Part shown: positions 26,772 through 36,530 of the stretch, piece after piece | How the letters are laid out: every line of letters starts with the position of its first letter | How positions within the stretch are numbered: position 1 is the first letter of the stretch | From: Propionibacterium australiense | GTDB lineage: Bacteria; Actinomycetota; Actinomycetes; Propionibacteriales; Propionibacteriaceae | DNA length: 64,000 nt | NCBI RefSeq assembly: GCF_003666605.1 | Contig: NZ_RCIV01000006.1 | Location: 1-64,000 of the forward strand | Direction of reading: 5' to 3' | Notes under the pieces: model-generated | Told to the model about the DNA's origin: nothing | Database searches by the model: none | What the model saw: the letters and a program-made list of their open reading frames with translations, nothing else | Translations under genes and position numbers: made by a program

Positions 26772-27398
26772 ATGTCATCCGACTCGTCCACCACTGACCG
26801 CACCCGTCCGCCCGGGCCCGCCCGCCGTGGCTGGCGGGTCGTCGACATCGTCGTCGCCGCCGTCCTGGCCGTCGCCGTCGGCCTCATCTTCTGGCTCTGG
26901 AACGCCGCCGGTGGCGCCTGGTACGGGGCGATGAGCGCACTGACCCCGGGCCTCGGCGGCCTGGCCACCGGCATCTGGTACCTCGGCGGCCCGCTGGGCG
27001 GCCAGGTCATCCGCAAGCCGGGCGCCGCGGTCTTCGTCGAACTCGTCGCCGCCCTGGTCTCCACCGCCATCGGTAGTCAGTGGGGCATCACGACGCTCAC
27101 CTCGGGCCTGTTCCAGGGGCTCGGCGCCGGCCTGGTCTTCGCCGCCTTCGGCTACCGGGTCTGGTCGCTGCCCGTCACGATGCTCGCCGGCGCCGGCGCC
27201 GGCATCGGAGCCTGGCTCAACGAGTTGTTCATCGGCACCACCCCGAACATCACGCTGGGCCTGACGTACAACGCGATCTACCTGGTCACCAACGTCATCA
27301 GCGGCGCCGTCCTGGCCGGCCTGCTCGCCTGGGTCCTCACCCGGGCGCTGGCCCGCACCGGTGCGCTGAGCCGTTTCGCCTCGGGACGCTCGGTCTGA
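26772..27398 (+). CDS. ykoE: ECF S component YkoE, thiamine/HMP uptake
   Basis: A 208-residue membrane protein with six hydrophobic segments (VVDIVVAAVLAVAVGLIF at about 23, GLFQGLGAGLVFAAFGYR at about 112). The family binds the thiamine precursor hydroxymethylpyrimidine or thiamine and works with YkoD and YkoC. The TPP riboswitch just upstream confirms the vitamin B1 role. ATG 26772 is used because the longer frame starts inside the leader. Confidence 0.9.
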   Translation: MSSDSSTTDRTRPPGPARRGWRVVDIVVAAVLAVAVGLIFWLWNAAGGAWYGAMSALTPGLGGLATGIWYLGGPLGGQVIRKPGAAVFVELVAALVSTAIGSQWGITTLTSGLFQGLGAGLVFAAFGYRVWSLPVTMLAGAGAGIGAWLNELFIGTTPNITLGLTYNAIYLVTNVISGAVLAGLLAWVLTRALARTGALSRFASGRSV

Positions 27399-27399
27399 G

Positions 27400-28914
27400 A
27401 TGAGGCCCGCGGTCGAGGTCCGGGGCTGGGGCTGGCGCTACTCCGGCCGCAGCGCGTGGGCCGCCCGCGACATCTCGTTCACCCTCGCCGAGGGTGAACG
27501 AGTGCTCCTGCTCGGCCCCTCCGGCGCCGGCAAGTCGACGCTGCTGGCGGGGCTGGCCGGTGTGCTCGGCGACGAGGACGAGGGTGAGGAGGCCGGCGCC
27601 CTGCGGGTGGGCGGCAAGCACCCCACCCGCATGCGCGGGGCCATCGGGCTGGTCATGCAGGACCCCGACGCGCAGGTCATCAGCCAGCGTGTCGGCGACG
27701 ACGTGGCCTTCGGCTGCGAGAACCTGGGCATGGCCCGCGAGGACATCTGGTCCGCCGTCGGTGCCGGCCTGGACGCGGTGAACCTGCGCCTGCCGCTGGA
27801 GCACCCGACGAGCGCCCTGTCCGGCGGGCAGAAGCAGCGCCTGGCGATCGCCGGGGCCCTCGCCATGCAGTCCGGCAGCGGCGAGGGCACGCGCCTGCTC
27901 TGCCTGGACGAGCCGACCGCCAATCTCGACCCCGCCGGCGTGGAGCGGGTGCGCGAGGCCGTGACGAACGTGGTCGCCGACCGCCGCACGACGCTCGTCA
28001 TCGTCGAACACCGCATCGAGGTCTGGTCCGGGCTGGTCGACAGGGTCATCGTGCTCGCAGCCGGCGGGGGCGTCCTGGCCGACGGAAGCCCCGCCGAGGT
28101 CTTCGCCGCCCGCGGCCCGGAACTGGCGGCCGCCGGGGCGTGGGTGCCCGGGATCGCCCCCGACGTCCAGCCGCGCAGCAACCGGCCGGCATCCGGCCCC
28201 CCGATCCTGACCGGCCACCGGCTCACGATCGGGTACCGGGCCGGGCAGCCCGTCCAGGCGGGGCTGGAGGTGGCCATCCCGTCCGGCCTGTCGACGGTCG
28301 TCGTGGGGCCGAACGGCGCGGGCAAGACGACGCTGGCCCTCACCCTGGCCGGCCTGCTCGCCCCGCTCTCGGGACGGGTCGAGGCCACCGAGGCGCTGCG
28401 CCCCGGGCACACCGGTTTTCTCACTCGCGCCATGCGCCGCCGCTTCGACCCGGCCTCCCCGGCCACCTGGGCCAGCCGCGACCTGCTGACCCGGCTCGGC
28501 GTCGTCTTCCAGAACCCGGAGCACCAGTTCGTCGAGACGAGCGTGCGCGCCGAGCTCGGTGTCGGGCTGAGGGCGCTCGGCCGCCCGAGGAGCGAGATCA
28601 CCGGCGAGGTCGATGCCCTGCTGGAGCGCCTGCACCTGACCGGCGTGGCCGACGCCAATCCCTTCACCCTCTCCGGTGGCGAGAAACGCCGACTGTCGGT
28701 GGGCACCGTGCTGGCCACCGGCCCCTCGCTCATCGTCCTGGACGAACCCACCTTCGGGCAGGACCGCACCACCTGGACCGACCTGGTCGAGCTGGTGCAG
28801 GCGATCCTCGACGAGGGCCGCACCATCGTCTCGGTCACCCACGACGACAGCTACCTGCAGGTGCTCGGCGAGAACCTGCTTCCCCTGGAGCCGGCCGACC
28901 GGGAGGCGGCATGA
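27400..28914 (+). CDS. ykoD: ECF ATPase YkoD, two nucleotide-binding domains
   Basis: A 504-residue double ABC ATPase energising the YkoE/YkoC importer. Domain 1: GPSGAGKST (about 40), LSGGQKQR (about 141), LLCLDEPTAN. Domain 2: GPNGAGKTT (about 304), LSGGEKRR (about 425), LIVLDEPTFG. Starts 1 nt after the ykoE stop and overlaps ykoC by 4 nt. Similar in plan to the other double ATPase at 17154, but clearly a separate paralogue. Confidence 0.92.
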   Translation: MRPAVEVRGWGWRYSGRSAWAARDISFTLAEGERVLLLGPSGAGKSTLLAGLAGVLGDEDEGEEAGALRVGGKHPTRMRGAIGLVMQDPDAQVISQRVGDDVAFGCENLGMAREDIWSAVGAGLDAVNLRLPLEHPTSALSGGQKQRLAIAGALAMQSGSGEGTRLLCLDEPTANLDPAGVERVREAVTNVVADRRTTLVIVEHRIEVWSGLVDRVIVLAAGGGVLADGSPAEVFAARGPELAAAGAWVPGIAPDVQPRSNRPASGPPILTGHRLTIGYRAGQPVQAGLEVAIPSGLSTVVVGPNGAGKTTLALTLAGLLAPLSGRVEATEALRPGHTGFLTRAMRRRFDPASPATWASRDLLTRLGVVFQNPEHQFVETSVRAELGVGLRALGRPRSEITGEVDALLERLHLTGVADANPFTLSGGEKRRLSVGTVLATGPSLIVLDEPTFGQDRTTWTDLVELVQAILDEGRTIVSVTHDDSYLQVLGENLLPLEPADREAA

Positions 28915-29723
28915 GCGCCGCGACCACCACACGACCCGAACACGCCGCGACGGCCCCCGACGCCACCGCACTCGACCGGCTCAACCCCGTCTCACGGCTG
29001 GGGCTGTCGGTCCTCGTCGCGCTGCCGGTGCTCATCAGCCTCGACTGGCTGAGCGCGAGCATCATGCTGGCCGGGCTGCTCGTCGTCTTCCGGGCGGCAG
29101 GGGTGCCGCTGGCCACGATGGCCCGCCGCATGATCCCGGTCGTCGTCGCCGCGCTGCTCGCCGCCGTGACGATGGCCCTCTACGGCAAGCCCGGCGGCAC
29201 CGTCCACTGGCACTGGTGGCTCGTCGTCATCACGCAGCGCTCGCTGACGATGGCCGGCGCCGTCATCCTGCGGGTCCTCGTGCTCGGCCTGTCGGCGGTC
29301 GTCCTGCTCGGCGGGCTCGACCTGACGGCGATGGCCGACGGACTGGCGCAGGTCCTCAGGCTCCCGGCCCGTTTCGTGCTCGGCGCGCTGGCCGGCATGC
29401 GCATGCTGAGCCTGTTCCTCGAGGACTGGCGCACCCTGGGGCAGGCCCGCCGGGCGCGCGGCCTGGGCGACACGGGCCGGTTCAGGCGCTGGGCGACGAT
29501 GGCCTTCGCGCTACTCGTCTTCGCGATCAGGCGCGGCACGAGGCTGGCCACGGCCATGGAGGCCCGCGGCTTCGACGCCGAACACGCCCGGAACCGCACC
29601 TGGGCGCGCCCGTCCCGGCTGGGCCGCGCCGACCTCGCCGCGGCCGTCATCGCCCTCGCGCTCGTCGTCTCGTCCCTCGCCGCAGCGATCGTGGCGGGCA
29701 CCTTCGCGCCGGTGACCTCATGA
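28911..29723 (+). CDS. ykoC: ECF T component YkoC
   Basis: A 270-residue transmembrane coupling protein. LDRLNPVSRLGLSVL near the start is the standard EcfT opening; the coupling helices carry QARRARGLG (about 178) and AMEARGFDA (about 217), the two A-R-G motifs that touch the ATPases. Five or six membrane segments. ATGA overlaps join it to ykoD and to the next gene. Confidence 0.9.
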   Translation: MSAATTTRPEHAATAPDATALDRLNPVSRLGLSVLVALPVLISLDWLSASIMLAGLLVVFRAAGVPLATMARRMIPVVVAALLAAVTMALYGKPGGTVHWHWWLVVITQRSLTMAGAVILRVLVLGLSAVVLLGGLDLTAMADGLAQVLRLPARFVLGALAGMRMLSLFLEDWRTLGQARRARGLGDTGRFRRWATMAFALLVFAIRRGTRLATAMEARGFDAEHARNRTWARPSRLGRADLAAAVIALALVVSSLAAAIVAGTFAPVTS

Positions 29724-30271
29724 GGATGCGCCTGCCCGCAGCGCTGGGCCGCCTGGCCGATCGGGCCGTCGCCGACGCGGCCGGGCGGCGCCTGGTCGTC
29801 CTGCTGGACGGCGGTTCCGGCAGCGGCAAGAGCCGGCTGGCGGACGGTCTGGTGGCGGCGCTCGCCGAACGCGGCGTCCACGACCTGCAGCTGGTCCGGC
29901 TGGACGACGTCTACCCCGGCTGGCAGGGGCTGGCCGACGCCGCGGCCCAGGTGCCGGGGCTGATCGGCGGCGCCGGCCCGGGCTACTGGCGCTGGGACTG
30001 GTCCGGGCAGCACCGCACCACCAGGGTCGACCTCGACCCCGCCGCTGCCCTGCTCGTGGAGGGCTGCGGGGCCCTCACCCGGGACTCCGCCCCGCTCGCG
30101 ACGACGCGCCTGTGGCTCGCGATGAACCACGACGACCGCAAGGCGCGGGCGCTGGGCCGTGACGGCGAGCTGTTCGCCACGCACTGGGACGAGTGGGCAG
30201 CGCAGGAACGCGCCCACTGGCGGGCCAACCGGCCCGCGCGGCTGGCCGACGTGCGGCTGAGCTGGCGCTGA
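29720..30271 (+). CDS. P-loop nucleoside/sugar kinase-like protein in the thiamine operon
   Basis: A 183-residue P-loop protein: Walker A GGSGSGKSR (about 31-39), LDDVYPGWQGL (kinase-type Asp, about 61), YWRWDW, AALLVEGCGAL (Walker B, about 113) and an Arg/Asp-rich lid near NHDDRKARALGRDG. It resembles uridine-kinase-fold ATP-binding proteins that are common in actinobacteria and of unknown substrate. The 4-nt overlap with ykoC places it under the TPP riboswitch, so it may phosphorylate the imported pyrimidine or thiazole; that is inference. Confidence 0.75.
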   Translation: MRMRLPAALGRLADRAVADAAGRRLVVLLDGGSGSGKSRLADGLVAALAERGVHDLQLVRLDDVYPGWQGLADAAAQVPGLIGGAGPGYWRWDWSGQHRTTRVDLDPAAALLVEGCGALTRDSAPLATTRLWLAMNHDDRKARALGRDGELFATHWDEWAAQERAHWRANRPARLADVRLSWR

Positions 30272-30286
30272 GCCGGGGCGCCGCGG

Positions 30287-31050
30287 TCAGCGGCGGCGCA
30301 GCCGGTCGATGGCGGCCACGACCTGCACCAGGTCATCCACCGGAAGCTGGCCCGGCGCGGAGACGTCCTGGCCGAGCGAGGCGAAACCGGCCGCCGAACC
30401 GAAGTCCCAGCCCAGGAGGCGGCTGGCGAGCCCCAGCGGGCCCATGGCCATCGCGATGACCGGCTGCGCCAGCTCGGCACCGGCCAGGGCACAGGCCTCG
30501 AGCAGGCGCGCCACGTCGGCCGGGACCCGGGGCATGACGGCGATCTTGCACACGTCCGCCCCGGCGGCGGCCTGGGCGCGCAGCCGGTCGAGCATCTCGT
30601 CGAGCCCGGGTGTCGCGGTGACGTCATGGTAGGAGCCGACGACGCGCCGGCCGGCGTCGTGCACCGCGGCGACGAGCCGCGCCGCGCCGGGGCGCGCGCA
30701 CTCGACGTCCACCAGATCGACGCCCCGGAGACGGCCAGGGCGGCGACGAGTTCGGCGTAGCCGTCGGTCCCGCGGTCGAAGCGACCGCCCTCGGCCGCGG
30801 TCCGCACGGTCGTCAGCAGCGGACGAGCGGCGCGGGCGGCCAGCCGAGACGCCAGCAGCCCGGCACGGGCCGGCGTGGGATCGTCGAGCAGGTCGACGCG
30901 CCACTCGACGATGTCGGCCGGGCTCGCCGCGGCCCTGTCCGCCTGGGCGAGCAGCTGCGCCTCGCCGGGAGCGGTGAGGGGGACGATGATGGCGGGCCGT
31001 GTCCCGCCGAGCTCAACGGTGGCCAGTTCGATCGTCGACTTGGTCTCAGG
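30287..31050 (-). pseudogene. aroD: Type I 3-dehydroquinate dehydratase, damaged (frameshift, no standard start)
   Basis: The minus strand encodes, from about 31038, TIELATVELGGTRPAIIVPL, DIVEWRVDLLD (the conserved EWR-D motif), PLLTTVRTAAEGG and ALAVSG; after a one-base frame change at the CCCC run 30723-30726 it goes on as GVDLVDVECA, VVGSYHDV (catalytic His region), CKIAVMPR (Schiff-base Lys) and AMGPLGLASRL to the normal end. One more base rejoins the frames. In addition no ATG, GTG or TTG lies in frame between the preceding TAG (31051-31053) and the conserved start. If real, the gene is inactive, and a type II enzyme elsewhere would be needed for the shikimate pathway. Confidence 0.78.
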
Positions 31051-31145
31051 CTACCGGCGAGCCCGGGGCGGAGGCCCAGGGCCGGAACAGCGAGGAGGCC
31101 GGCGCGCACCATGCGCACCGGCCTCCCGCCGTCTCGATCAGGGGG

Positions 31146-33677
31146 TCACTCCTGCGGGGCGTCCCCGCCGGTCAGCTGCACCAGATCGGCGTCGGCCACG
31201 GCGGCCTTGGGGGTACCGGCGAAGGTGAAGGGCTCGGAGCTCTTCTCGTCGGCCCCCTCGGCCACGTCGACGACGACGATCTCGCCTGGCTTCAACTCGC
31301 TGTAGAGGATCCGCTCGCTGATCGGGTCCTCGATGTCGCGCTGGATGGCCCTGCGCAGCGGCCTGGCGCCGAGCACCGGGTCGAAACCGCGGCGGCCGAT
31401 GAGCTGCTTGGCGGCGTCGGTGAGCTCGATGCTCATGTCGCGCTCGGACAGGCGCTTCTCGATCTGGCCGACCATGAGGTCGACGATGCGCAGGATGTCG
31501 TCCTGGGTGAGCTGGTGGAAGACGACGACCTCGTCCACGCGGTTGAGGAACTCGGGGCGGAAGTGCGTCTTGAGCTCCTCGGACACCTTGGCCTTCATCG
31601 CGTCGTAGCCGCTCTCGGTGTCGCCGGCGCGGCTGAAACCGAGGTTGACGGTGCGGCTGATGTCGCGCGAACCGAGGTTCGTCGTCATGACGATCACTGT
31701 GTTCTTGAAGTCGACCACCCGGCCTTGGGCGTCGGTCAGACGGCCCTCGTCGAGGATCTGCAGCAACGAGTTGAAGATGTCCGGGTGGGCCTTCTCGATC
31801 TCGTCGAAGAGGATGACGCTGAACGGCTTGCGGCGCACCTTCTCGGTGAGCTGGCCGCCCTCCTCGTAGCCGACGTAGCCGGGCGGGGAGCCGAACATGC
31901 GGCTCGCCGTGTGCTTCTCGGAGTACTCGCTCATGTCGAGGGTGATGAGGGCGTCCTCGTCACCGAACAGGAACTCGGTCAGCGCCTTGGTCAGCTCGGT
32001 CTTGCCGACGCCGGAGGGGCCCGCGAAGATGAACGAGCCCGACGGGCGGTTGGGGTCCTTCAGGCCGGCGCGGGTGCGGCGGATCGACCGTGAGATGGCC
32101 TTCACGGCCTCGTCCTGGCCGATGTAGCGCTTGTGCAGCTCGTCCTCCATGTGGAGCAGCCGCTGCGACTCGGCCTCGGTCAGCCGTGACACAGGCACAC
32201 CGGTGGAGCTGGACAGGACCTCCGCGATCTCCTCCTCGCCGATGATGGCGGGGACGTCGGAGGCCCCCTCCTTCCAGGCCGCCTCCTTCTCGGCGCGGGC
32301 CGCCAGGATCTTGCGTTCGTCGTCGCGCAGCTTCGCGGCGGCCTCGAAGTCCTGGTGGTCGATCGCCGACTCCTTCTCGGCGCGGACGCCGGCGAGCCGC
32401 TCGTCGAACTCGCGCAGGTCCGGCGGCGCGGTCATCCGCGCGATGCGCAGGCGGGCACCCGCCTCGTCGATCAGGTCGATGGCCTTGTCGGGCAAGAAAC
32501 GGTCCTGCACATAGCGGTCGGCCAGATTGGCCGCGGCGGTGAGCGCCTCGTCGGTGATGGTCACCTTGTGGTGCGCCTCGTAGCGGTCGCGCAGCCCCTT
32601 GAGGATCTCGATGGTCAGCGGAATGGACGGCTCGTCCACCTGGATCGGCTGGAAGCGGCGTTCGAGGGCCGCGTCCTTCTCGATGTGCTTGCGGTACTCG
32701 TCGAGCGTCGTGGCGCCGATGGTCTGCAGCTCGCCCCTCGCCAGCATGGGCTTGAGGATCGAGGCCGCGTCGATCGCGCCCTCGGCGGCGCCGGCACCGA
32801 CGAGGGTGTGGATCTCGTCGATGAACAGGACGATGTCACCGCGGGTCTTGATCTCCTTGAGCACCTTCTTGAGGCGTTCCTCGAAGTCGCCGCGGTACCG
32901 CGAGCCGGCGACGAGGGCGCCGAGGTCGAGCGAGTAGATCTGGTGGTTGCGCAGGGTCTCGGGCACGTCGCCGCGGACGATCGCCTGGGCCAGGCCCTCG
33001 ACGACGGCGGTCTTGCCGACCCCGGGCTCGCCGATCAGCACGGGGTTGTTCTTGGTGCGACGGCTCAGCACCGTCATGACGCGCTCGATCTCCTTCTGGC
33101 GGCCGATGACCGGGTCGAGGCTGCCCTCGCGGGCGGCCTGGGTCAGATTGCGGCCGAACTGGTCGAGCGTGCTGTTGGACGGACTGGAACTCGGGGCCTC
33201 GGGGGCGCCGGCCGTGGCGGGCTGCGCGCCGCTCTCCTCCTGGTAGCCGCTCAGCAGCGCCAGGACGGTGGTGCGCACGCGATTGAGGTCGGCGCCGAGC
33301 TTGATGAGTACCTGGGCCGCGACGCCCTCGCCCTCGCGGATCAGGCCCAGCAGGATGTGCTCGGTGCCGATGTACGAGTGGTTCATCTGCAGCGCCTCGC
33401 GCAAGGAGAGCTCGAGAACCTTCTTGGCGCGGGGGGTGAACGGGATGTGGCCGGTGGGCGGGTTCTGACCGTGACCGATGATCTCCTCGACCTGCTCGCG
33501 CACGGCCTCCAGGGAGATGCCCAGCTGCTCCAGTGCCTTCGCCGCGACGCCCTCGCCCTCGTGGATCAGGCCCAGCAGGATGTGCTCGGTGCCGATGTAG
33601 TTGTGGTTCAGCATCTTCGCTTCGTCTTGAGCAAGCACGATGACACGGCGTGCCCGGTCGGTAAAGCGCTCAAACAT
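31146..33677 (-). CDS. clpC: ATP-dependent Clp protease ATP-binding subunit ClpC
   Basis: An 843-residue AAA+ unfoldase feeding ClpP. Two Clp N-repeats ([16 protein letters not shown] and [16 protein letters not shown], within 1-145), AAA-1 Walker A GEPGVGKT (about 210), a central UVR-type coiled region (about 425-465), AAA-2 Walker A GPSGVGKT (about 545) and the sensor/C-terminal domain with [12 protein letters not shown]. Length is normal for actinobacterial ClpC. It is a single gene between an inverted-repeat terminator on its 5' side and aroD behind. Confidence 0.96.
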   Translation of the reverse strand: MFERFTDRARRVIVLAQDEAKMLNHNYIGTEHILLGLIHEGEGVAAKALEQLGISLEAVREQVEEIIGHGQNPPTGHIPFTPRAKKVLELSLREALQMNHSYIGTEHILLGLIREGEGVAAQVLIKLGADLNRVRTTVLALLSGYQEESGAQPATAGAPEAPSSSPSNSTLDQFGRNLTQAAREGSLDPVIGRQKEIERVMTVLSRRTKNNPVLIGEPGVGKTAVVEGLAQAIVRGDVPETLRNHQIYSLDLGALVAGSRYRGDFEERLKKVLKEIKTRGDIVLFIDEIHTLVGAGAAEGAIDAASILKPMLARGELQTIGATTLDEYRKHIEKDAALERRFQPIQVDEPSIPLTIEILKGLRDRYEAHHKVTITDEALTAAANLADRYVQDRFLPDKAIDLIDEAGARLRIARMTAPPDLREFDERLAGVRAEKESAIDHQDFEAAAKLRDDERKILAARAEKEAAWKEGASDVPAIIGEEEIAEVLSSSTGVPVSRLTEAESQRLLHMEDELHKRYIGQDEAVKAISRSIRRTRAGLKDPNRPSGSFIFAGPSGVGKTELTKALTEFLFGDEDALITLDMSEYSEKHTASRMFGSPPGYVGYEEGGQLTEKVRRKPFSVILFDEIEKAHPDIFNSLLQILDEGRLTDAQGRVVDFKNTVIVMTTNLGSRDISRTVNLGFSRAGDTESGYDAMKAKVSEELKTHFRPEFLNRVDEVVVFHQLTQDDILRIVDLMVGQIEKRLSERDMSIELTDAAKQLIGRRGFDPVLGARPLRRAIQRDIEDPISERILYSELKPGEIVVVDVAEGADEKSSEPFTFAGTPKAAVADADLVQLTGGDAPQE

Positions 33678-33897
33678 TGGTCTCCTTCAGCGGACCCCGA
33701 CGGATCCTCCAAGAACGCCCGAGCCCGACCTGGCTGGCCTGAGTCTGGTGCGCTCAAGTTTCATCATACAAACCCTGACCCAACGCCCAATGCTCCTCCT
33801 GTTCGCCTCAGGCACAAGGCGCGCGCACCCGGTCCAGTGCCCCGCGTCCCCTGCTGCCGGGGCCCGGCGGTGCGGCGGGCGGGACCGCCGCGGGCAC

Positions 33898-33938
33898 GGC
33901 GAAGGGGGCGAGGAGACCAGCTCCTCGCCCCCTTCGCC
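33898..33938 (-). terminator. 18-bp perfect hairpin between lsr2 and clpC
   Basis: GGCGAAGGGGGCGAGGAG (33898-33915) pairs exactly with 33921-33938 around a 5-nt loop. It lies 50 nt after the lsr2 stop, so it should end lsr2 transcription. There is no strong U-run, as is common for actinobacterial terminators. Confidence 0.8.
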
Positions 33939-33988
33939 GCCCTCGCACGCCGGCCGGGCGGACCGGCTCGACGCGGGCGATGTCACGT

Positions 33989-34315
33989 TCAGTGCTGCGC
34001 AGCCTCGTACGCCTGGCGCACCTCGTTGGGAATACGGCCGCGCGGGGGAACCTCGTGGCCATTCTCCTGCGCCCACTTGCGAATCTTGGCCGCATTGCTC
34101 GTGCTGCCGCCCCCGGAACGACGACCGGTGCTGCGTCGGCCGCTCACCCGGCGGGCATTCCCGACCCAGTGGGCGAGCTGGTCACGAAGCCGCGAGGCGT
34201 TCTCCTCGGAGAGGTCGATTTCGTAGGTGACGCCATCGAGACCGAAATTCACGGTCTCGGCAGCCTCGCTGCCATCGACGTCGTCAGTAAGGATCACCTG
34301 CACCTTGCGGGCCAT
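33989..34315 (-). CDS. lsr2: Nucleoid-associated protein Lsr2
   Basis: A 108-residue H-NS-like silencer of AT-rich DNA. N-terminal dimerisation domain (MARKVQVILTDDVDG, NFGLDGVTYEIDLSEENA), a Gly/Ser/Arg-rich linker and a C-terminal DNA-binding domain with IRKWAQENGHEVPPRGRIP, where PRGRIP corresponds to the RGR AT-hook-like loop. GAGGAGGAAAA precedes the ATG. It probably silences foreign, lower-GC patches such as the one at the left edge of this window. Confidence 0.95.
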   Translation of the reverse strand: MARKVQVILTDDVDGSEAAETVNFGLDGVTYEIDLSEENASRLRDQLAHWVGNARRVSGRRSTGRRSGGGSTSNAAKIRKWAQENGHEVPPRGRIPNEVRQAYEAAQH

Positions 34316-34381
34316 TTTTCCTCCTCATCGAAGGGCACCGCACCGAGGCGATACCCGTTGGTTTTCCATCCGGACGTAGAC

Positions 34382-34411
34382 AATATAACCAGCAAGCCCA
34401 ACCGGAGGCAA
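34382..34411 (-). promoter_or_regulatory. Promoter of lsr2
   Basis: On the minus strand TTGCCT (34411-34406), an 18-bp spacer and TATATT (34387-34382), about 66 nt before the ATG. The region is much richer in AT than its surroundings; Lsr2 self-binding is plausible. Confidence 0.45.
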
Positions 34412-34465
34412 AAACAATGCGAAAAAACTGTTCCGAATGCCGAGAAAGCCCCGAGTCACACCGGA

Positions 34466-35044
34466 TCAGTCAATGCCGGGAGCAGCAGCATCGACCGTAT
34501 CGGCCGCACCGTCCGGCCATGCCCAGCACTCGGCGAGTTCGACCCCGGAGGTGTCCAGGGCACTCAGCAGATCGGTAATTCTGCCATCCGGAAGGGCCGC
34601 CTCGGGTTCCAGTTCGGCCCATGGGACGAGGACGAATGCCCGCCCTCGCGCGCGCGGATGTGGCAGTTGCAGCCGTTGGCTGTCGTTGCTGCATTCACCG
34701 ACCATGACCAGATCAATGTCGAGAGTGCGGGGACCATGCGGATTGTCCGGATCCCGCCACCGCCCGTGGGCGTCCTCGATGGCGTTGGCGCGGTCGAGCA
34801 GTTCAAGCGGATCCAGCGCCGAGTCCGCCGTGACGACGACATTGAGGAAGTCGTCCTGCGCAGTGTTGCCCACTGGCCTGGTGCGGTACACCGACGAGAC
34901 GCGCACGCGCCGGATTCCCGGTGTACCGGCCAGATCACGAACACCGGCCCGCAGATTCGCCAGCGGATCACCCAGGTTCGAGCCCATGCTGAACACCACG
35001 TGCCGTTCAGGAGCGCCCGGTTCGGGACCACTGTGTGCGTTCAT
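34466..35044 (-). CDS. folK: 2-amino-4-hydroxy-6-hydroxymethyldihydropteridine pyrophosphokinase
   Basis: A 192-residue HPPK that pyrophosphorylates the pterin before dihydropteroate synthase. FSMGSNLGDPLANLR (about 18-32), VSSVYRTRPVGN (about 49) and the signature RWRDPDNPHGPRTLDIDLVM (about 94-113) are complete. ATG 35044 overlaps the folB stop by 4 nt. An extended C-terminus of about 25 residues (AECWAWPDGAADT...) goes beyond the enzyme core. Confidence 0.93.
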   Translation of the reverse strand: MNAHSGPEPGAPERHVVFSMGSNLGDPLANLRAGVRDLAGTPGIRRVRVSSVYRTRPVGNTAQDDFLNVVVTADSALDPLELLDRANAIEDAHGRWRDPDNPHGPRTLDIDLVMVGECSNDSQRLQLPHPRARGRAFVLVPWAELEPEAALPDGRITDLLSALDTSGVELAECWAWPDGAADTVDAAAPGID

Positions 35045-35445
35045 GCCGGCTGCTCGGTATTTCCCGAGTCCCTGACAACGGTCACCGAGACATCCTGGAA
35101 GGGGAAACCGATGGGCGCCTGCGGCTTGTGCACACACACCGCCACGGCATGTATTCCCGGCAGTTCCCGACACGAATCCGCGATACGAGCAGCAAGGGTC
35201 TCGATGAGATTGACGGGTGTGGTCTCGACCTGACGAACAGCACGCCGGGCGATGTCGGCATAGCTGACGGCCCGGGACAGTTCATCGGCGTCGGGTTCGT
35301 CGACGATCAATTCGACGTCGATGACGAAGGGCTGTTCCTCGACCCGTTCCCCGGGCAGGACTCCGTGCCTCGCCATGACGCGCAGACCGTTCACCACGAT
35401 CCGGGTCCGGCCCGGCACGAGTTTCCCCGGCATCTGCTCCAGCAT
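35041..35445 (-). CDS. folB: Dihydroneopterin aldolase
   Basis: About 134 residues. IVVNGLRVMARHGVLPGER (Gly-His-Gly-type active-site opening), QPFVIDVEL, LSRAVSYADI and VCVHKPQAPI (Lys) are family hallmarks. It converts dihydroneopterin to hydroxymethyl-dihydropterin. ATG 35445 is chosen, with GGAGG 7-9 nt upstream; a longer start at 35508 is possible but lacks a site. It overlaps folK. Confidence 0.93.
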   Translation of the reverse strand: MLEQMPGKLVPGRTRIVVNGLRVMARHGVLPGERVEEQPFVIDVELIVDEPDADELSRAVSYADIARRAVRQVETTPVNLIETLAARIADSCRELPGIHAVAVCVHKPQAPIGFPFQDVSVTVVRDSGNTEQPA

Positions 35446-35596
35446 CGGCCCCCTCCGACGATCATCTCGCCCGTCATTGTTCCAGCCGTGCACAATCGGG
35501 GCAGTCATTCAATCCCGTGTGTCGCCCGCGGCCGCCTTCTCGCCGCGTGGAACGTCTGCCGGCAGCCCGTCACCGGCGAGCGAAGACGACCGATGA

Positions 35597-36409
35597 TCAG
35601 GCCACCGCCAGCAGATGTTCGATGACGGTGATCGCGTCCACCTGGGAACGCACCTCGTGGGTGCGGACGGCCCAGATCCCGTGCGCGCAGCACCAGCCCG
35701 AGATGGCGGTGGTGGCGGCGTCCCGTTCGATGGCCGGACGGCCCCTGAGCAGATTGCCCAGGAAACGCTTCCGGCTGGCGCCGATGAGCACCCGGTGCCC
35801 CATGCCGGTGAACACGTCGAGGTGAGCGAGGATCTGCCAGTCGTGGTCGGCGGTCTTGGCGAAGCCCAGACCAGGATCGGTGATGATGCGTTCCGGCGCA
35901 ATGCCGGCATCCATGGCGGCCTGGCAGCGCGCCTCGAGTTCGTCACGCACCTGGGCGACGACGTCGTCGTACTGCGCGACGGCGTCCATCTCGTTGCCGA
36001 ACCCCCTCCAGTGCTGGCAGATGTAGTTCACGCCCAGGTCGGCGACGGCATCGAGCATCGCCTCGTCGGCGAGACCGCCCGAGACGTCATTGACGATCGT
36101 CGCGCCGGCGCTCACCGCGGCCCGGGCCACGGATGCCCGCATCGTGTCGACGCTCAGCTCGACGCCGGTCGCCGTGGCGGGGACCCGGAGCCCCTCGATC
36201 ACCGGCACGACCCGCGTCAGCTCCTCGTCCTCGCTGACCCGCTCGGCCCCGGGGCGCGTGGACTCGCCGCCCACGTCGAGGATCCTGGCCCCCTGGGCGA
36301 TCAGCTCGAGTCCGTGGGCGACGCCTGCATGGGGGTCCTGCCACATTCCTCCGTCGCTGAACGAGTCGGGAGTGACATTGATGATGCCCATGACCGAGGT
36401 GTGACTCAT
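35597..36409 (-). CDS. folP: Dihydropteroate synthase
   Basis: A 270-residue sulfonamide-target enzyme joining pterin pyrophosphate and p-aminobenzoate. Both signatures are present: MGIINVTPDSFSDGG (about 7-21) and DVGGESTRPGAE (about 45-56); also IVNDVSGG (about 103) and VLIGASRKRF (about 219). ATG 36409 opens directly before the first motif, so longer starts are unlikely. Part of folE-folP-folB-folK, all on the minus strand. Confidence 0.94.
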   Translation of the reverse strand: MSHTSVMGIINVTPDSFSDGGMWQDPHAGVAHGLELIAQGARILDVGGESTRPGAERVSEDEELTRVVPVIEGLRVPATATGVELSVDTMRASVARAAVSAGATIVNDVSGGLADEAMLDAVADLGVNYICQHWRGFGNEMDAVAQYDDVVAQVRDELEARCQAAMDAGIAPERIITDPGLGFAKTADHDWQILAHLDVFTGMGHRVLIGASRKRFLGNLLRGRPAIERDAATTAISGWCCAHGIWAVRTHEVRSQVDAITVIEHLLAVA

Positions 36410-36530
36410 GAGGGGAAGTGTAGAGGCCCGGGAGGGTTGATTTTGCTGGATGGCCCCAAGTTCCCCCTGATCGCGGCGAATCGGGGGCATTGATCTGCCG
36501 GACGGCGGCTTCGGGCGGCGGGAGCGGAGG

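Noticed and set aside
33678-33840. Possible ClgR box (GTTCGC) in the clpC upstream region
   Set aside because: Only one half matches the pattern; the other half fits poorly.
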